Origin: Colwellia sp.
Lineage (GTDB): Bacteria; Pseudomonadota; Gammaproteobacteria; Enterobacterales; Alteromonadaceae
Reading direction: 5' to 3'
Assembly: GCA_013215295.1 (NCBI GenBank)
Contig: JABSOZ010000016.1
Location: 62,001 to 126,000, forward strand
Length of the DNA: 64,000 bases
In this document: piece after piece, positions 9,528 through 18,159 of the stretch
Position numbering within the stretch: the stretch's first letter is position 1
Layout of the letters: each line of letters opens with the position of its first letter
Position numbers and translations under genes: made by a program
Notes under the pieces: generated by a model
Databases searched by the model: none
Seen by the model: only the letters and a program-made list of their open reading frames with translations
What the model was told of the DNA's origin: nothing

Positions 9528-10142
9528 GTGTCAATTGATAGTATATTTACTTTGTTTTGTGCCATGTTTGTATTGGCTATTGTTCCAGGACCTGCGGTAT
9601 TTGCCATTATTGCCCGTTCTTTTTCCTCTGGTAAATTACAAGCATTTTATATGACTGTAGGCATTGTCTTAGGGGATTACATTTTTATTGTGCTCGCACT
9701 ATTTGGTCTCTCAGCACTGGCTGAACTGATGGGCAGCGCTTTTTTTATTATCAAATACCTCAGTGCTATTTATTTAATTTGGCTTGGCGTTAAGCTTCTT
9801 CGAACGAGTACTGATTCAATTGACATTGAAGCATCAAAAAATTCATCCCTCATTGCTAATTTCTTAACGGGCCTTTTTATTACATTGGGTAACCCTAAAG
9901 CTATTATATTTTATATTGGTTTTTTTCCTGCTTTCATTAATGTAAGTGAGGTTACTTTTTATGATACAGGTTTAATTATGCTAGCGGCTACCTTGGCATT
10001 TGGCAGTGTAAATATGTGTTACTCATTCTTAGCAGTAAAAGCTAGAGATACTTTTAAATCACCTAAAGCCTCAACGGTTATTAATAAAACAGCAGGCACT
10101 ATAATGGTCTCAACGGGTATTTTAGTTGCTGTTAAAGCCTAA
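9528..10142 (+). CDS. LysE-family translocator
   Basis: 204-aa inner-membrane protein with six hydrophobic helices. It carries the family N-terminal pattern VPGPAVFAIIARSFSSG, the GxxLGD segment (GIVLGDYIFI), the YLIWLGVKLLR helix, and LFITLGNPKAIIFYIGFFPAF. LysE/RhtB proteins export amino acids such as lysine, arginine, homoserine or threonine using the proton gradient. The substrate cannot be told from sequence. The start is GTG 9528, preceded by AAAGGGA; no ATG lies in a comparable position. Confidence 0.9.
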   Translation: MSIDSIFTLFCAMFVLAIVPGPAVFAIIARSFSSGKLQAFYMTVGIVLGDYIFIVLALFGLSALAELMGSAFFIIKYLSAIYLIWLGVKLLRTSTDSIDIEASKNSSLIANFLTGLFITLGNPKAIIFYIGFFPAFINVSEVTFYDTGLIMLAATLAFGSVNMCYSFLAVKARDTFKSPKASTVINKTAGTIMVSTGILVAVKA

Positions 10143-10308
10143 CAATATGAAGCTTGTTTTTAAGCGTTACTTACAGACAAAGATGTAGAGGACATATAAA
10201 TATTTGGGAAAGCCAACCTCGTTTTACACTTTAGCCAACTAATTATTGACACCTGAATCGGGTGTTATATTTTCCATGGCTTTACACCGATTCTAAAGGA
10301 TTATAGAA

Positions 10309-10842
10309 ATGATTAAACGGATAAGTTTGAGCTTATTAAGCTTAGCTTTTGTCGCGAATGCATACGGTTCATCGGTACCACCTCAGGTTAATTTCGGTGC
10401 ATCAGGGATTTTTATCGGCACCTATAACGATTCAGACGCTCAACCTTATAAAATCAATGCGGGTTACTCTTTAAATCAAAACTTTTCAGTAGAATTAAAC
10501 TATTTTGATTTTGGTGAAGATAACAGTCGTTATGACGGCAGTGGGATTTTTTTTGCCGATGGGTATTCTTTTGAATTCTTGGCTAAGTATCCAATAAGCG
10601 ACTTTTCCATTTATGCAAAGCTTGGCGTTCTGTGGTGGACTGAAGAAGGGGAGAGAGTACATTGGTGGGAAGAGGGCGCTGCTATTGAACATCTTAAAAG
10701 TGATGGAAATGATATTATTTATGGTGTCGGAGTTAGTTATTCTATTACAGAAAATGTTTCTCTAAAAATTGAATTTCAGCAAAGTGATATAAATAATACG
10801 ACGACAAACCCGTTGTCACTTGGCTTTGATGTCCAATTTTAA
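10309..10842 (+). CDS. Small outer-membrane beta-barrel protein
   Basis: 177 aa with a signal peptide ending NAYG. The mature region alternates hydrophobic and polar residues in short strands and ends in Phe (GFDVQF), the usual C-terminal signal for outer-membrane barrel assembly. About eight strands can be drawn, which fits the OmpA-N/OmpW-like small barrels. The motif GYSLNQNFSVELNYFDFGE is typical of porin-like family beta-barrels. Role unknown. AAAGGA precedes the ATG. A short hairpin (ACACC at 10249-10253, GGTGT at 10261-10265) lies in the 166-bp spacer before it. Confidence 0.75.
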   Translation: MIKRISLSLLSLAFVANAYGSSVPPQVNFGASGIFIGTYNDSDAQPYKINAGYSLNQNFSVELNYFDFGEDNSRYDGSGIFFADGYSFEFLAKYPISDFSIYAKLGVLWWTEEGERVHWWEEGAAIEHLKSDGNDIIYGVGVSYSITENVSLKIEFQQSDINNTTTNPLSLGFDVQF

Positions 10843-10908
10843 GATTACGTTTAGGCAATTAAACAGCACTAGCCATTGTTTGTTTTTTCAGTAACTTTAA
10901 ACATTGTA

Positions 10909-10930
10909 AATTGCCCATTAATGGGCAATT
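10909..10930 (+). repeat. 22-bp perfect palindrome before tautomerase-like gene
   Basis: Perfect inverted repeat with core TTGCCCATTAATGGGCAA centred between 10919 and 10920, followed by an A/T-rich tract. It lies 21 bp before the next ATG and just ahead of its ribosome-binding site. The core resembles the hairpin at 7777-7793. It could terminate transcription of the barrel gene or be a copy of a small dispersed palindrome. Confidence 0.75.
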
Positions 10931-10951
10931 AAACTTTTAGGGAAGGTAAAT

Positions 10952-11338
10952 ATGATCGTCGTCTATGGCATCAAAGAAAATCTTAACCCAGTAAAATCAA
11001 AAATGTCTGATCTCATTCATCAATCAATGCAGTCTGTACTAGGAATGCCCGAAGATAAACGAGCGCATCGCTTTATTCCAATGAATAAATCAGATTTTTA
11101 TTATCCCGGCGGTCGTTCAGATAATTATACTGTGATAGAAATAAATATGATGGAAGGCCGCAAAATTGAAACGAAGAAAGCACTCATTAAATCTATTTTT
11201 GCTGCAATTGAATCCGAGCTGAACATTTCACCTGTGGATATAGAAATTACCATTAAAGAACAGCCGAAACATTGCTGGGGCTTTCGTGGCATAACCGGTG
11301 ATGAAGTGGCAGATTTAAAATACAGTATCAATGTCTAA
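10952..11338 (+). CDS. Tautomerase-superfamily protein lacking Pro-1
   Basis: 128 aa, matching the Tautomerase_2 group of the 4-oxalocrotonate tautomerase superfamily: the LPEDKRAHRFIP-like segment (here GMPEDKRAHRFIPM), the SDFYYPGGRSDNYTVIEI region and MMEGRKIETKKALI, ending in CWGFRGITGDE. In classic tautomerases the catalytic base is Pro directly after the initiator Met. Here the second residue is Ile, as in some other members of this subgroup, so enzymatic tautomerisation is doubtful. GGAAGG precedes the ATG. Cytoplasmic, no known partner among its neighbours. Confidence 0.8.
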   Translation: MIVVYGIKENLNPVKSKMSDLIHQSMQSVLGMPEDKRAHRFIPMNKSDFYYPGGRSDNYTVIEINMMEGRKIETKKALIKSIFAAIESELNISPVDIEITIKEQPKHCWGFRGITGDEVADLKYSINV

Positions 11339-11425
11339 GTTATTTTAAAGTAAGGTAACCGTTGATAACAAAATTTTTTGCCTATATATTTATAGATGAA
11401 TTTAACAACTAAACTTCATTCAATA

Positions 11426-14062
11426 TCACATCAATAGTTGCCGTTTAAGTTGAGGAATATTATCAGCACGTGAGCTAATACATTGCTTTATGGTTTCATC
11501 AACCGTGTTTAGCTTTTCTTTTAAACCTGGAATTTCGTTAATCCAAGTAGAAAAAACTTCATTAACTCTAACTCTGATATCTTCTTCACAGCTGGTAATG
11601 AAATTATACGGAAACCATTGCTTTTCATTAATATGCTTCAATATTTCATCTTTATTATTTTCAATATAGTCAATGACATAATGTCGTAGTGCCGGGTTAA
11701 ACGATGGGTACTGAAATCGATAACCAATTTCGTCGGTAGGAACTTTCCCTGACAATAGAAAATCATAGTAACGTGTTACTATTTTAGGAGAAGCAAAGTA
11801 TCCCATCGAGGAGATAATATCTGATTTTAAGCGGCTGTTTGTTGTCTTTTCATAAGCGCTTTCAAACAATTTATATTCATCTTCACCAAAATTAGATGCC
11901 ACAACATTCAATATTTCACTCGACAGACTTGAGTCAAGTAAAGACTTCTCTGACAAAATATCCAGATAGTTTTCTTTAGCAAACTCAATCGCACTTTTAT
12001 CTCGAAGTCGACTACCAGCCAATCTGAACAAGCTTGCCATAAGTGCTTTATCAGCCATTGAAGTTTTGCGGGTTATGTTGTTGGATCGTTCTGGAATAAG
12101 ATGCCATTTTAGCGTGGTTAATCTAGGCTTGAGGTGCTTCGCTATATAGCGTGAATATTCATTGACTATATTTTCAGGAATGAAATCCGTATAGCTATGG
12201 TCAATATCTCTGATGATATCAGTCGCAATTTTTTTGTTTAATGAAATATCAGACAATAAAGCCAGTTTTGTAGAAAGCACATCAGCATATGCGTGTTTCC
12301 CAATTTTAGCGAGGTGTTCGTTGTTATTAAGCCAAGCCAGTTTTTCGTTATCATCTAACTGAGTAATATTCCTCTTGATATAATTTTCATCTTCATCAGC
12401 AAGAAGGTAGCGATAATAACCTACCGCATTGGCATCAGGAAAAATAGCTTTTACACCATGAGGTATAGTTAACTCGAGCGTTTTATTCTTTAAAAAAACA
12501 CTTTGAGTGATAACGCCGCTTTCAGATAAAAACTTAATCATAAGAGGTACATGCCATAACATCTTATCATTGCGGTTATTTTCATGCTTAGCGCCAAAGG
12601 GGTGTTGTGTTATCAACAATTTTCCTTCGTTTCTCTTCAACGTTAATAATGGGAACCCTGGTTGTTCTAGAAAAGAAGAAAAAAATCCTGCCAAATCTTT
12701 ATTACTTACTTCTTCGATATGTTTAACAAAATCTTGCAGTGTAGCATTGCTATTTTTGTATTCTAAAAGGTAAGCGATAACAGCCTGACGAAATTTGTCT
12801 TCACCAACATAGTATTCAATCATATTTAAAATAGCGTTGCCTTTATTATAAGCAATATCGCCCATTGAATCGGCGTCAATTTTAGATTTTACTGTTCGTC
12901 TGATAGGTTGTTGATTATCTACATTGTCGTCAAACAAGGATCTTATTTGTGGTAAATCAAGTTCGGCAGAAAGTGATGGAAAAGCATTTATTACAACTTT
13001 ACGGGCAAGCCATTCGGCAAAGGACTCGTTTAACCATAAGTCATTCCACCAGTGCATAGTGACTAAATTCCCAAACCACATATGTGCAATTTCATGAGCG
13101 AAGAGTTTAAGTGAATACTTCTGCTCTCTAATTGAAGGTGTATCGTCTAATAAAATAAAGTCTTCTTTATAATAGATTAAACCAACATGCTCCATAGCTG
13201 CATTACTATAATTGGGCACAGCAATCATATCTAATTTTTTATAGGGATATTTGATAGAGAAGAAAGATTCAACTTCTTTAAATATTTTACTCATATGTTT
13301 TATGGCAAAACTAGTCTGTGGCAGTTTGCCTTTAAGCACATATAATTTACTTGGCACTGGCATATGAGGAATATCTATTGAGTCAAATTTACCGACAGAA
13401 AATGCCAGTACATCGGTATAAATTGGGGCAGTGGGTTCAAACACAAAAGTGTTCAAACGGTTATGTGAAGTTAGTTGTTTTTGTGGAGTATTACTTATGG
13501 CCATAAAACCCTTTGGCACGCTAATCTTGAATTGGAAAGATATTTTGAAGTTCGGCTGATCAAAAGATGGGAAAACAGTTCGGGCGAGCATGGCTTGGAA
13601 TTGTGTAAACAAATAATTTTCATTATTTTCAGTAACTTTGAATAAACCACTTCCGTTGTCTGTATATTTACCTTGATAAGATAAGGACAATTTATACTTA
13701 CCTTTAGGCAAAGTGTTTTTTGCAGAGAAAGAAGTAATATCAAACTCATTGGTACCCACTACCGCCAATTTCATTGGGCTATGTAAGCGACTTTTACTTT
13801 CTACCATTACTGAGCTTATTAACAAGCCTTTTGAATAAAGTTTTATGACTTTAGTCGCTTTTGTAATGTTAATTTCTATGGTTGTAGTTCCAGAATATTG
13901 CGCTAATTCAGGGTCTAGCGTTAGCTCTATCAATTGAAATGAAGGAACAATGTCATCGGACAATTTGAATTCTTCTGTAGGCGCCGACATAACACCCACA
14001 CTGATAAAATACGCACTGCAAAATAAAAGGCAGAGCATGTTAAAGGATTTAAGTTTATTCAT
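11426..14062 (-). CDS. Secreted M1-family zinc aminopeptidase
   Basis: 878-aa gluzincin with a signal peptide (cleavage near the Ala-Pro after VGVMSA). The zinc site is complete: HEIAH at 323-327 and the third ligand Glu346 in WLNESFAEW. The exopeptidase signature usually written GAMEN is AAMEH at 288-292, keeping the Glu (291) that binds the substrate amino group. The N-terminal beta domain and a long helical ERAP1-like C-terminal domain fit aminopeptidase N relatives. It is likely periplasmic and trims peptides. It starts 8 bp after the stop of a small membrane protein that itself follows a PadR regulator, so the three form an operon on the minus strand. Confidence 0.93.
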   Translation of the reverse strand: MNKLKSFNMLCLLFCSAYFISVGVMSAPTEEFKLSDDIVPSFQLIELTLDPELAQYSGTTTIEINITKATKVIKLYSKGLLISSVMVESKSRLHSPMKLAVVGTNEFDITSFSAKNTLPKGKYKLSLSYQGKYTDNGSGLFKVTENNENYLFTQFQAMLARTVFPSFDQPNFKISFQFKISVPKGFMAISNTPQKQLTSHNRLNTFVFEPTAPIYTDVLAFSVGKFDSIDIPHMPVPSKLYVLKGKLPQTSFAIKHMSKIFKEVESFFSIKYPYKKLDMIAVPNYSNAAMEHVGLIYYKEDFILLDDTPSIREQKYSLKLFAHEIAHMWFGNLVTMHWWNDLWLNESFAEWLARKVVINAFPSLSAELDLPQIRSLFDDNVDNQQPIRRTVKSKIDADSMGDIAYNKGNAILNMIEYYVGEDKFRQAVIAYLLEYKNSNATLQDFVKHIEEVSNKDLAGFFSSFLEQPGFPLLTLKRNEGKLLITQHPFGAKHENNRNDKMLWHVPLMIKFLSESGVITQSVFLKNKTLELTIPHGVKAIFPDANAVGYYRYLLADEDENYIKRNITQLDDNEKLAWLNNNEHLAKIGKHAYADVLSTKLALLSDISLNKKIATDIIRDIDHSYTDFIPENIVNEYSRYIAKHLKPRLTTLKWHLIPERSNNITRKTSMADKALMASLFRLAGSRLRDKSAIEFAKENYLDILSEKSLLDSSLSSEILNVVASNFGEDEYKLFESAYEKTTNSRLKSDIISSMGYFASPKIVTRYYDFLLSGKVPTDEIGYRFQYPSFNPALRHYVIDYIENNKDEILKHINEKQWFPYNFITSCEEDIRVRVNEVFSTWINEIPGLKEKLNTVDETIKQCISSRADNIPQLKRQLLM

Positions 14063-14070
14063 TGTTTTTC

Positions 14071-14763
14071 CTAGGTAAAGCAGCGTTCGCTCATTCGTAG
14101 TCTATTGATAAATTGATAACTTATTGGCAAAATTAAATACAATGTGCTTATCCACATAAACGCAACGATGGGGCCTGCTTCTGTCATTTTTATATCCATA
14201 AAGAAAAACAATGCATTACCGATTAAATATGGTATTAGCAAAGTTAACATGGAGACCAAAGAATATTCGGTTATTGAAAGGTGTAGTTTCGCAGTAATTT
14301 TATAAAGGGTATAAAACGAAATTAGCGCATAGATCACTGAGGGTTGATAAAACCACATATTCCAATCTACAGGTTGTGACCATGCTTGAGGAGCACTTTG
14401 CCAAAGTACTGGTTCAAGGAATATTTGATAGGTACTGCCATTTAGCCATTGTTGCCAAAAAGCATCACTTAATACGCTAGCATCTTCTAAATCACTTAAC
14501 CAAGATACCGATACGATCATGGTGAATGAAATTGATATTGCTGCCACACTCACTAAAAGTGACAAAAGGTTGTTTTTGGAAAGGATGAAATGAATACAAA
14601 TTTTTAACGTCTGTTGAATCATCCAAAGATCAGCGTTACTTTTTCCCTTAATAGACTGGGAAATAGTGGTATGTTCTTCTTCTAAATCACCGCAAATATC
14701 ATCAGAAAAACTATTGGGACTGCATAAACGGATGAACCATTTACACCATGTTAAAATGCTCAT
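14071..14763 (-). CDS. Membrane protein with permease-prefix-like N-terminus
   Basis: 230 aa. The first ~55 residues (LCSPNSFSDDICGDLEEEH, then an Asp/Trp/Gln-containing helix) resemble the permease prefix domain 2 found at the N-terminus of some MacB/FtsX-type permeases that sit beside PadR regulators. The rest has about five hydrophobic helices but no FtsX or MacB periplasmic domain. It may be a short, stand-alone relative. It lies 15 bp downstream of the PadR gene and 8 bp upstream of the M1 peptidase. Function unknown. Confidence 0.65.
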   Translation of the reverse strand: MSILTWCKWFIRLCSPNSFSDDICGDLEEEHTTISQSIKGKSNADLWMIQQTLKICIHFILSKNNLLSLLVSVAAISISFTMIVSVSWLSDLEDASVLSDAFWQQWLNGSTYQIFLEPVLWQSAPQAWSQPVDWNMWFYQPSVIYALISFYTLYKITAKLHLSITEYSLVSMLTLLIPYLIGNALFFFMDIKMTEAGPIVAFMWISTLYLILPISYQFINRLRMSERCFT

Positions 14764-14778
14764 ATTGCCACCCTTTAT

Positions 14779-15120
14779 TTAATAAACGTCATCACAAGTG
14801 ACATTTTTCCACATGGTATCCATGCGCTTTTTTGTCTCAATTAATTCTTTTTGTCCTAAGGATGTTACTTTTACAAGACGTTTAGGCTTTCCGCCGCGCT
14901 CTGGCAATGCTTCACTTTTTTTAGATTGTATTAAGCCTTTATTTTCCAGCCGTTCAATCGTCGAATATATCGCGCCCAAAGATACATCTCTATCAATGGC
15001 TTTTTTAAGCTGTGCCCGAATAGTAACGCCATAAGCGGACTCTTTTAATTGTAAAATACTCAGTAAAACGCAATGTTCAAATTCGCCTAAATAACTTCGC
15101 TTGTTCGCCATTAACTTCAT
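14779..15120 (-). CDS. PadR-family transcriptional regulator
   Basis: 113-aa winged-helix protein with the PadR pattern: LGEFEHCVLLSILQLKESAYGVTIRAQL, then SLGAIYSTIERLENKGLI and the wing GGKPKRLVKVTSLGQKEL. PadR proteins are usually repressors of the operon they lead, here the prefix-domain membrane protein and the M1 peptidase. Two Met codons are possible starts: the first at 15118-15120 and a second nine bases in, giving MANKRS. Neither has a strong ribosome-binding site. Confidence 0.92.
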   Translation of the reverse strand: MKLMANKRSYLGEFEHCVLLSILQLKESAYGVTIRAQLKKAIDRDVSLGAIYSTIERLENKGLIQSKKSEALPERGGKPKRLVKVTSLGQKELIETKKRMDTMWKNVTCDDVY

Positions 15121-15324
15121 CCGAAAACAATAATAACTACATAATAGTACTTATTGAGGATTTAAGTCAAACACCTTCAGGAATTTTAATTTTTAACCTG
15201 TTTATTCGCAGGTTATTAATTGATTTCTGACAATGAAAAATACGCACAATAGCTATAATCAATTATTTTCATCGTGGCTTGTATTTAATCTTTCTAATAC
15301 AAATATCGTTAATGGTCATTAAAC

Positions 15325-16947
15325 TTATTTCATGCGTTGTCGTACTTTGTATGAATGGAATATTGAAGGTATGATGACAACTATCGCGATAAAAGCCATA
15401 ATCCATTGGTGACTTTGTCCGAGTAACGTTAGGTTTGAAATGTTAGCAGCTAGCTCATTGTTGATTTGATCTGCAAAAGCAACAGGGCCTAAAGCAGCGT
15501 CTTTTGCTATAGAAAAGCCATTGCTAAACGCACTTTCCCATCCCAGAGCTGATAAAGAACCGTAAGCTTTGTATCCAATAGCTGAAGCACCGAATCCAAT
15601 GATACCAATGGCTACTGTACCTATGGCGAGGATCCCAAAACCGACAGCCCCAACGCTTATTATCCCAACCGAAATAATGCCAACACTGATTGGCGCAATT
15701 GCGACACCGCCCCACGCAAAGAGTAAACCATAAGCCTTACTTCCACCTGCGATCCAACCAATGGCAGGTTTATCGCCTTTTTCTAACATGCCAAATTTAA
15801 AATGAAATAAAGGCGTGCCTAAAAGACTTATTTTACTTTGGTATTCATGCTTTTTTGAACCTATTTGATCAGCTTGATGTTGGAACGCTTGCGGATTAAA
15901 TATTCGCTCCTCCGTGCGAATATTTTGTGTTTGTTTGAACATTCGATAAACAAGAAATAGATAAGTTGCAACAAAGGTCAATACCATAAGTTGTGAAGCT
16001 ATTGCATAAATCTGTAAGCTAACATCGTTATGAATATTGTTATTCAAGGCAAAGTACTTCAGCGTAAACATGCCAAACACATAGATGAGAGCCGTTAACA
16101 TAAACATCGCCACAACTTTGTAAGCGTTTTGGCGTTCTCGTTGAGTTCGTGATTGATCAAGACTCGCTCTTAAACCAAAAAATGTACTAATAACGCCAGA
16201 AAAAGCGGCTAAGAATGTCAACAATGTTCCAAGTTTGATAAATGTTCCTGCTTTTGTTACTCCGGTCCCTATTACTGCAGCCTTGGCAGGTGGGGCAATA
16301 CTACTTATAGCTGCCAAAACACCTGCGGTGAAACCAACACCAGGTTTACTTTTTGTTAAGGTTTCTTCAACAAATGAGATCATGGCGCGTTTAAGGAGTT
16401 TTCTTCCTCGAGATAGTCGCTGCTTTGTTGTGTCTACTGATAAATCTAATTCGGCAGCTACGCGCTCTACTGATTGCTGTTCACGGTAAAATAAGATTAA
16501 CGGCTCTCGATAAGTACCATCCATTTTGTCTAATGTTTGCCATAGTAGGGCTTGTTCTTGTTCACGTATTACTGTGTCTTCCATTTTGTCGTTGTCTGAG
16601 TTAGGAACATCATGTTCTTCAAAACTACTAGCAGCTTTGGTGGGTTGAGTATTCTCCTTTCGACGATAGCGGCTGATTTTAAATCTGAGTATGCCGCAGA
16701 GCCAAGCTTTTAACTTCTCTGGGTCTTTAAGTGTGTCGAGCTTTTTCCATGCTTCAACAAAAGCCTCTTGGGATATATCTTCACTGTATTTTATGTCTCC
16801 AACAGATGAATACGCTAAAGAGCACAATAAATTCTGGTAACGCGATACTATTTCACAAAATGCTTCACGATCGCCTCCCAATGACAACATAACTAAATTA
16901 GCGTCGTTGGTTTCAGTGATTGAATTTCGTTTGCTGAATAGACTCAT
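15325..16947 (-). CDS. ECF-type sigma factor fused to a membrane domain
   Basis: 540 aa. Residues about 20-100 form sigma-70 region 2 (YSEDISQEAFVEAWKKLDTL) and about 125-195 region 4 (LDKMDGTYREPLILFY, then VERVAAELDLSVDTTKQRLSRGR). After a linker the protein continues with three hydrophobic helices (about 233-255, 278-300, 315-336). A Gly/Ile-rich region (about 405-480) then has a repeating VGIISVG-type pattern, and a final membrane helix lies near residue 515. Ordinary ECF sigma factors end after region 4 at about 180-200 aa, so this is a sigma factor with a built-in membrane anchor, perhaps replacing a separate anti-sigma factor. AAAGGT precedes the ATG. No anti-sigma gene is adjacent. 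Confidence 0.88.
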   Translation of the reverse strand: MSLFSKRNSITETNDANLVMLSLGGDREAFCEIVSRYQNLLCSLAYSSVGDIKYSEDISQEAFVEAWKKLDTLKDPEKLKAWLCGILRFKISRYRRKENTQPTKAASSFEEHDVPNSDNDKMEDTVIREQEQALLWQTLDKMDGTYREPLILFYREQQSVERVAAELDLSVDTTKQRLSRGRKLLKRAMISFVEETLTKSKPGVGFTAGVLAAISSIAPPAKAAVIGTGVTKAGTFIKLGTLLTFLAAFSGVISTFFGLRASLDQSRTQRERQNAYKVVAMFMLTALIYVFGMFTLKYFALNNNIHNDVSLQIYAIASQLMVLTFVATYLFLVYRMFKQTQNIRTEERIFNPQAFQHQADQIGSKKHEYQSKISLLGTPLFHFKFGMLEKGDKPAIGWIAGGSKAYGLLFAWGGVAIAPISVGIISVGIISVGAVGFGILAIGTVAIGIIGFGASAIGYKAYGSLSALGWESAFSNGFSIAKDAALGPVAFADQINNELAANISNLTLLGQSHQWIMAFIAIVVIIPSIFHSYKVRQRMK

Positions 16948-17495
16948 ATTGCTTTACCTTTGGCTTTGCTTTTAGCTTAAAAAGAGTATGTGCCGTTTCA
17001 TTAGTAATAGGTGACAATTTTATCTAATAAAAATAAATCTATTTTTATTACATACATTTCCCCCCTTGCAGGAGTTATTTCAAACTATCACTTCACCGTA
17101 ATATTACTTCGAATCTGTAAAGATGAGAAAGAGCAATGAAAGATAGAGTAATGAAAGATAGAGTAATAAGTGAATAATAATTTGTTCAACAGCTCTTAGA
17201 TAATATTAGGTATTTTTTATCATATTTATCAACTAAATGAGATGTTTGTACAGCATAACTCACTTCATTTATAAAAAAGTATATTTTCTGTGACTATTCC
17301 ACTGCAGCTGCGAATCATTAGGTAATCAAATAAATTTTACTTAAGTGCCAGTGCTAATAAATATAAATTGACTACCTACTTATCATTTTTAGTTTTAAAA
17401 AGGTTTTAAAAAATAATTTTATTTATTTTGTCACTTTTATATTTATTTGGGTACTTGTTTAAAAATACACAACCTTATTAATTTGGAGAACAATA
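16948..17495. other. Long divergent AT-rich regulatory spacer
   Basis: 548 bp between the sigma-factor gene and the CIA30-like gene. No ORF. An 11-bp perfect AT-only inverted repeat (arms 17025-17035 and 17040-17050) is followed by a short C run; it could be an autoregulatory or transcript-end structure. The final 120 bp before 17496 are extremely A/T-rich and probably hold the promoter of the plus-strand gene set. Confidence 0.4.
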
Positions 17496-18095
17496 ATGAA
17501 CTTATCAAAGAAAACTGTTTTAAATATAGGAAGACTTTTCAGCATTGCATCAATTTTTGCTTATTCTAGCATCTCTTTTGCGGGAGAATTAGCTTCAGTT
17601 GTAGATGATTTCAGTCATGCAACAAGCAACAGTTTAGGTATTCCAAGACAATTTTTAGACGACAAGATTGCTGGCGGAAAAACTCAAACTGAAATAAAAG
17701 TTTCAGGTGGAAAACTGCATATAAAAGGTGAAATTGTTCCTCCTCGTGGCCAACCCGGTTGGGCAAGCTCAGTATTGTTACTCAACGAAAAAGGCTTGCC
17801 GCAGGACGCTAGTAAATACGAGGGTGTTAGATTACTTATTAAGCTAGATAAGGGAAGTATTTCTGTATCTGCCAATAGCGTTGAAGTAACAAACTACGAT
17901 TATCACGCGGCTATGATTGCTGTGCAATCAGATGGTAAGTTCCACGAGGTTAAGATCCCTTTTACCTCGATGAAACGCGCTTGGTCAGAACAAACGGAAC
18001 TAAATACAACAACTATAAGCGGTTTGAGCATTGTGGCCTTTGGTATGCAACCAACACACTTTGATTTTGAAATCGACGAAGTTAGCTTTTATTAA
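17496..18095 (+). CDS. Secreted CIA30-like beta-sandwich protein
   Basis: 199 aa with a signal peptide ending SFAGE. The mature part reads as a jelly-roll: VVDDFSHATSNSLG at the start, GVRLLIKLDKGSISVSANS in the middle, FHEVKIPFTSMKRAW near the end, and a last strand FDFEIDEVSFY. This is the layout of the complex I intermediate-associated protein 30 (CIA30) family, whose bacterial members are galactose-binding-like domains of unknown function. GGAGA precedes the ATG. It heads a plus-strand set with an acyltransferase, a small membrane protein and a serine hydrolase. Confidence 0.7.
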   Translation: MNLSKKTVLNIGRLFSIASIFAYSSISFAGELASVVDDFSHATSNSLGIPRQFLDDKIAGGKTQTEIKVSGGKLHIKGEIVPPRGQPGWASSVLLLNEKGLPQDASKYEGVRLLIKLDKGSISVSANSVEVTNYDYHAAMIAVQSDGKFHEVKIPFTSMKRAWSEQTELNTTTISGLSIVAFGMQPTHFDFEIDEVSFY

Positions 18096-18159
18096 TCGAT
18101 AAAAGATTACTGCGGGGCTGAATATAGCCCTAATTATTTACATTTATTGAGACCATATA

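Noticed and set aside
7800-10950. Chromosomal integron array
   Set aside because: The small same-strand genes fit, and a GCCTAAC-like core-site match ends the LysE gene at 10136-10142, but no matching GTTRRRY partner in a long imperfect hairpin follows and no intI is present.
16235-16489. Plus-strand 84-residue ORF opposite the sigma-factor gene
   Set aside because: It lies wholly antisense to the conserved sigma region 4 and linker, has no ribosome-binding site and an uncharacteristic composition; a shadow ORF.
17025-17050. Intrinsic terminator upstream of the sigma-factor gene
   Set aside because: The 11-bp stem is perfect but made only of A/T and is not followed by a T run on either strand; kept only as a note in the spacer.
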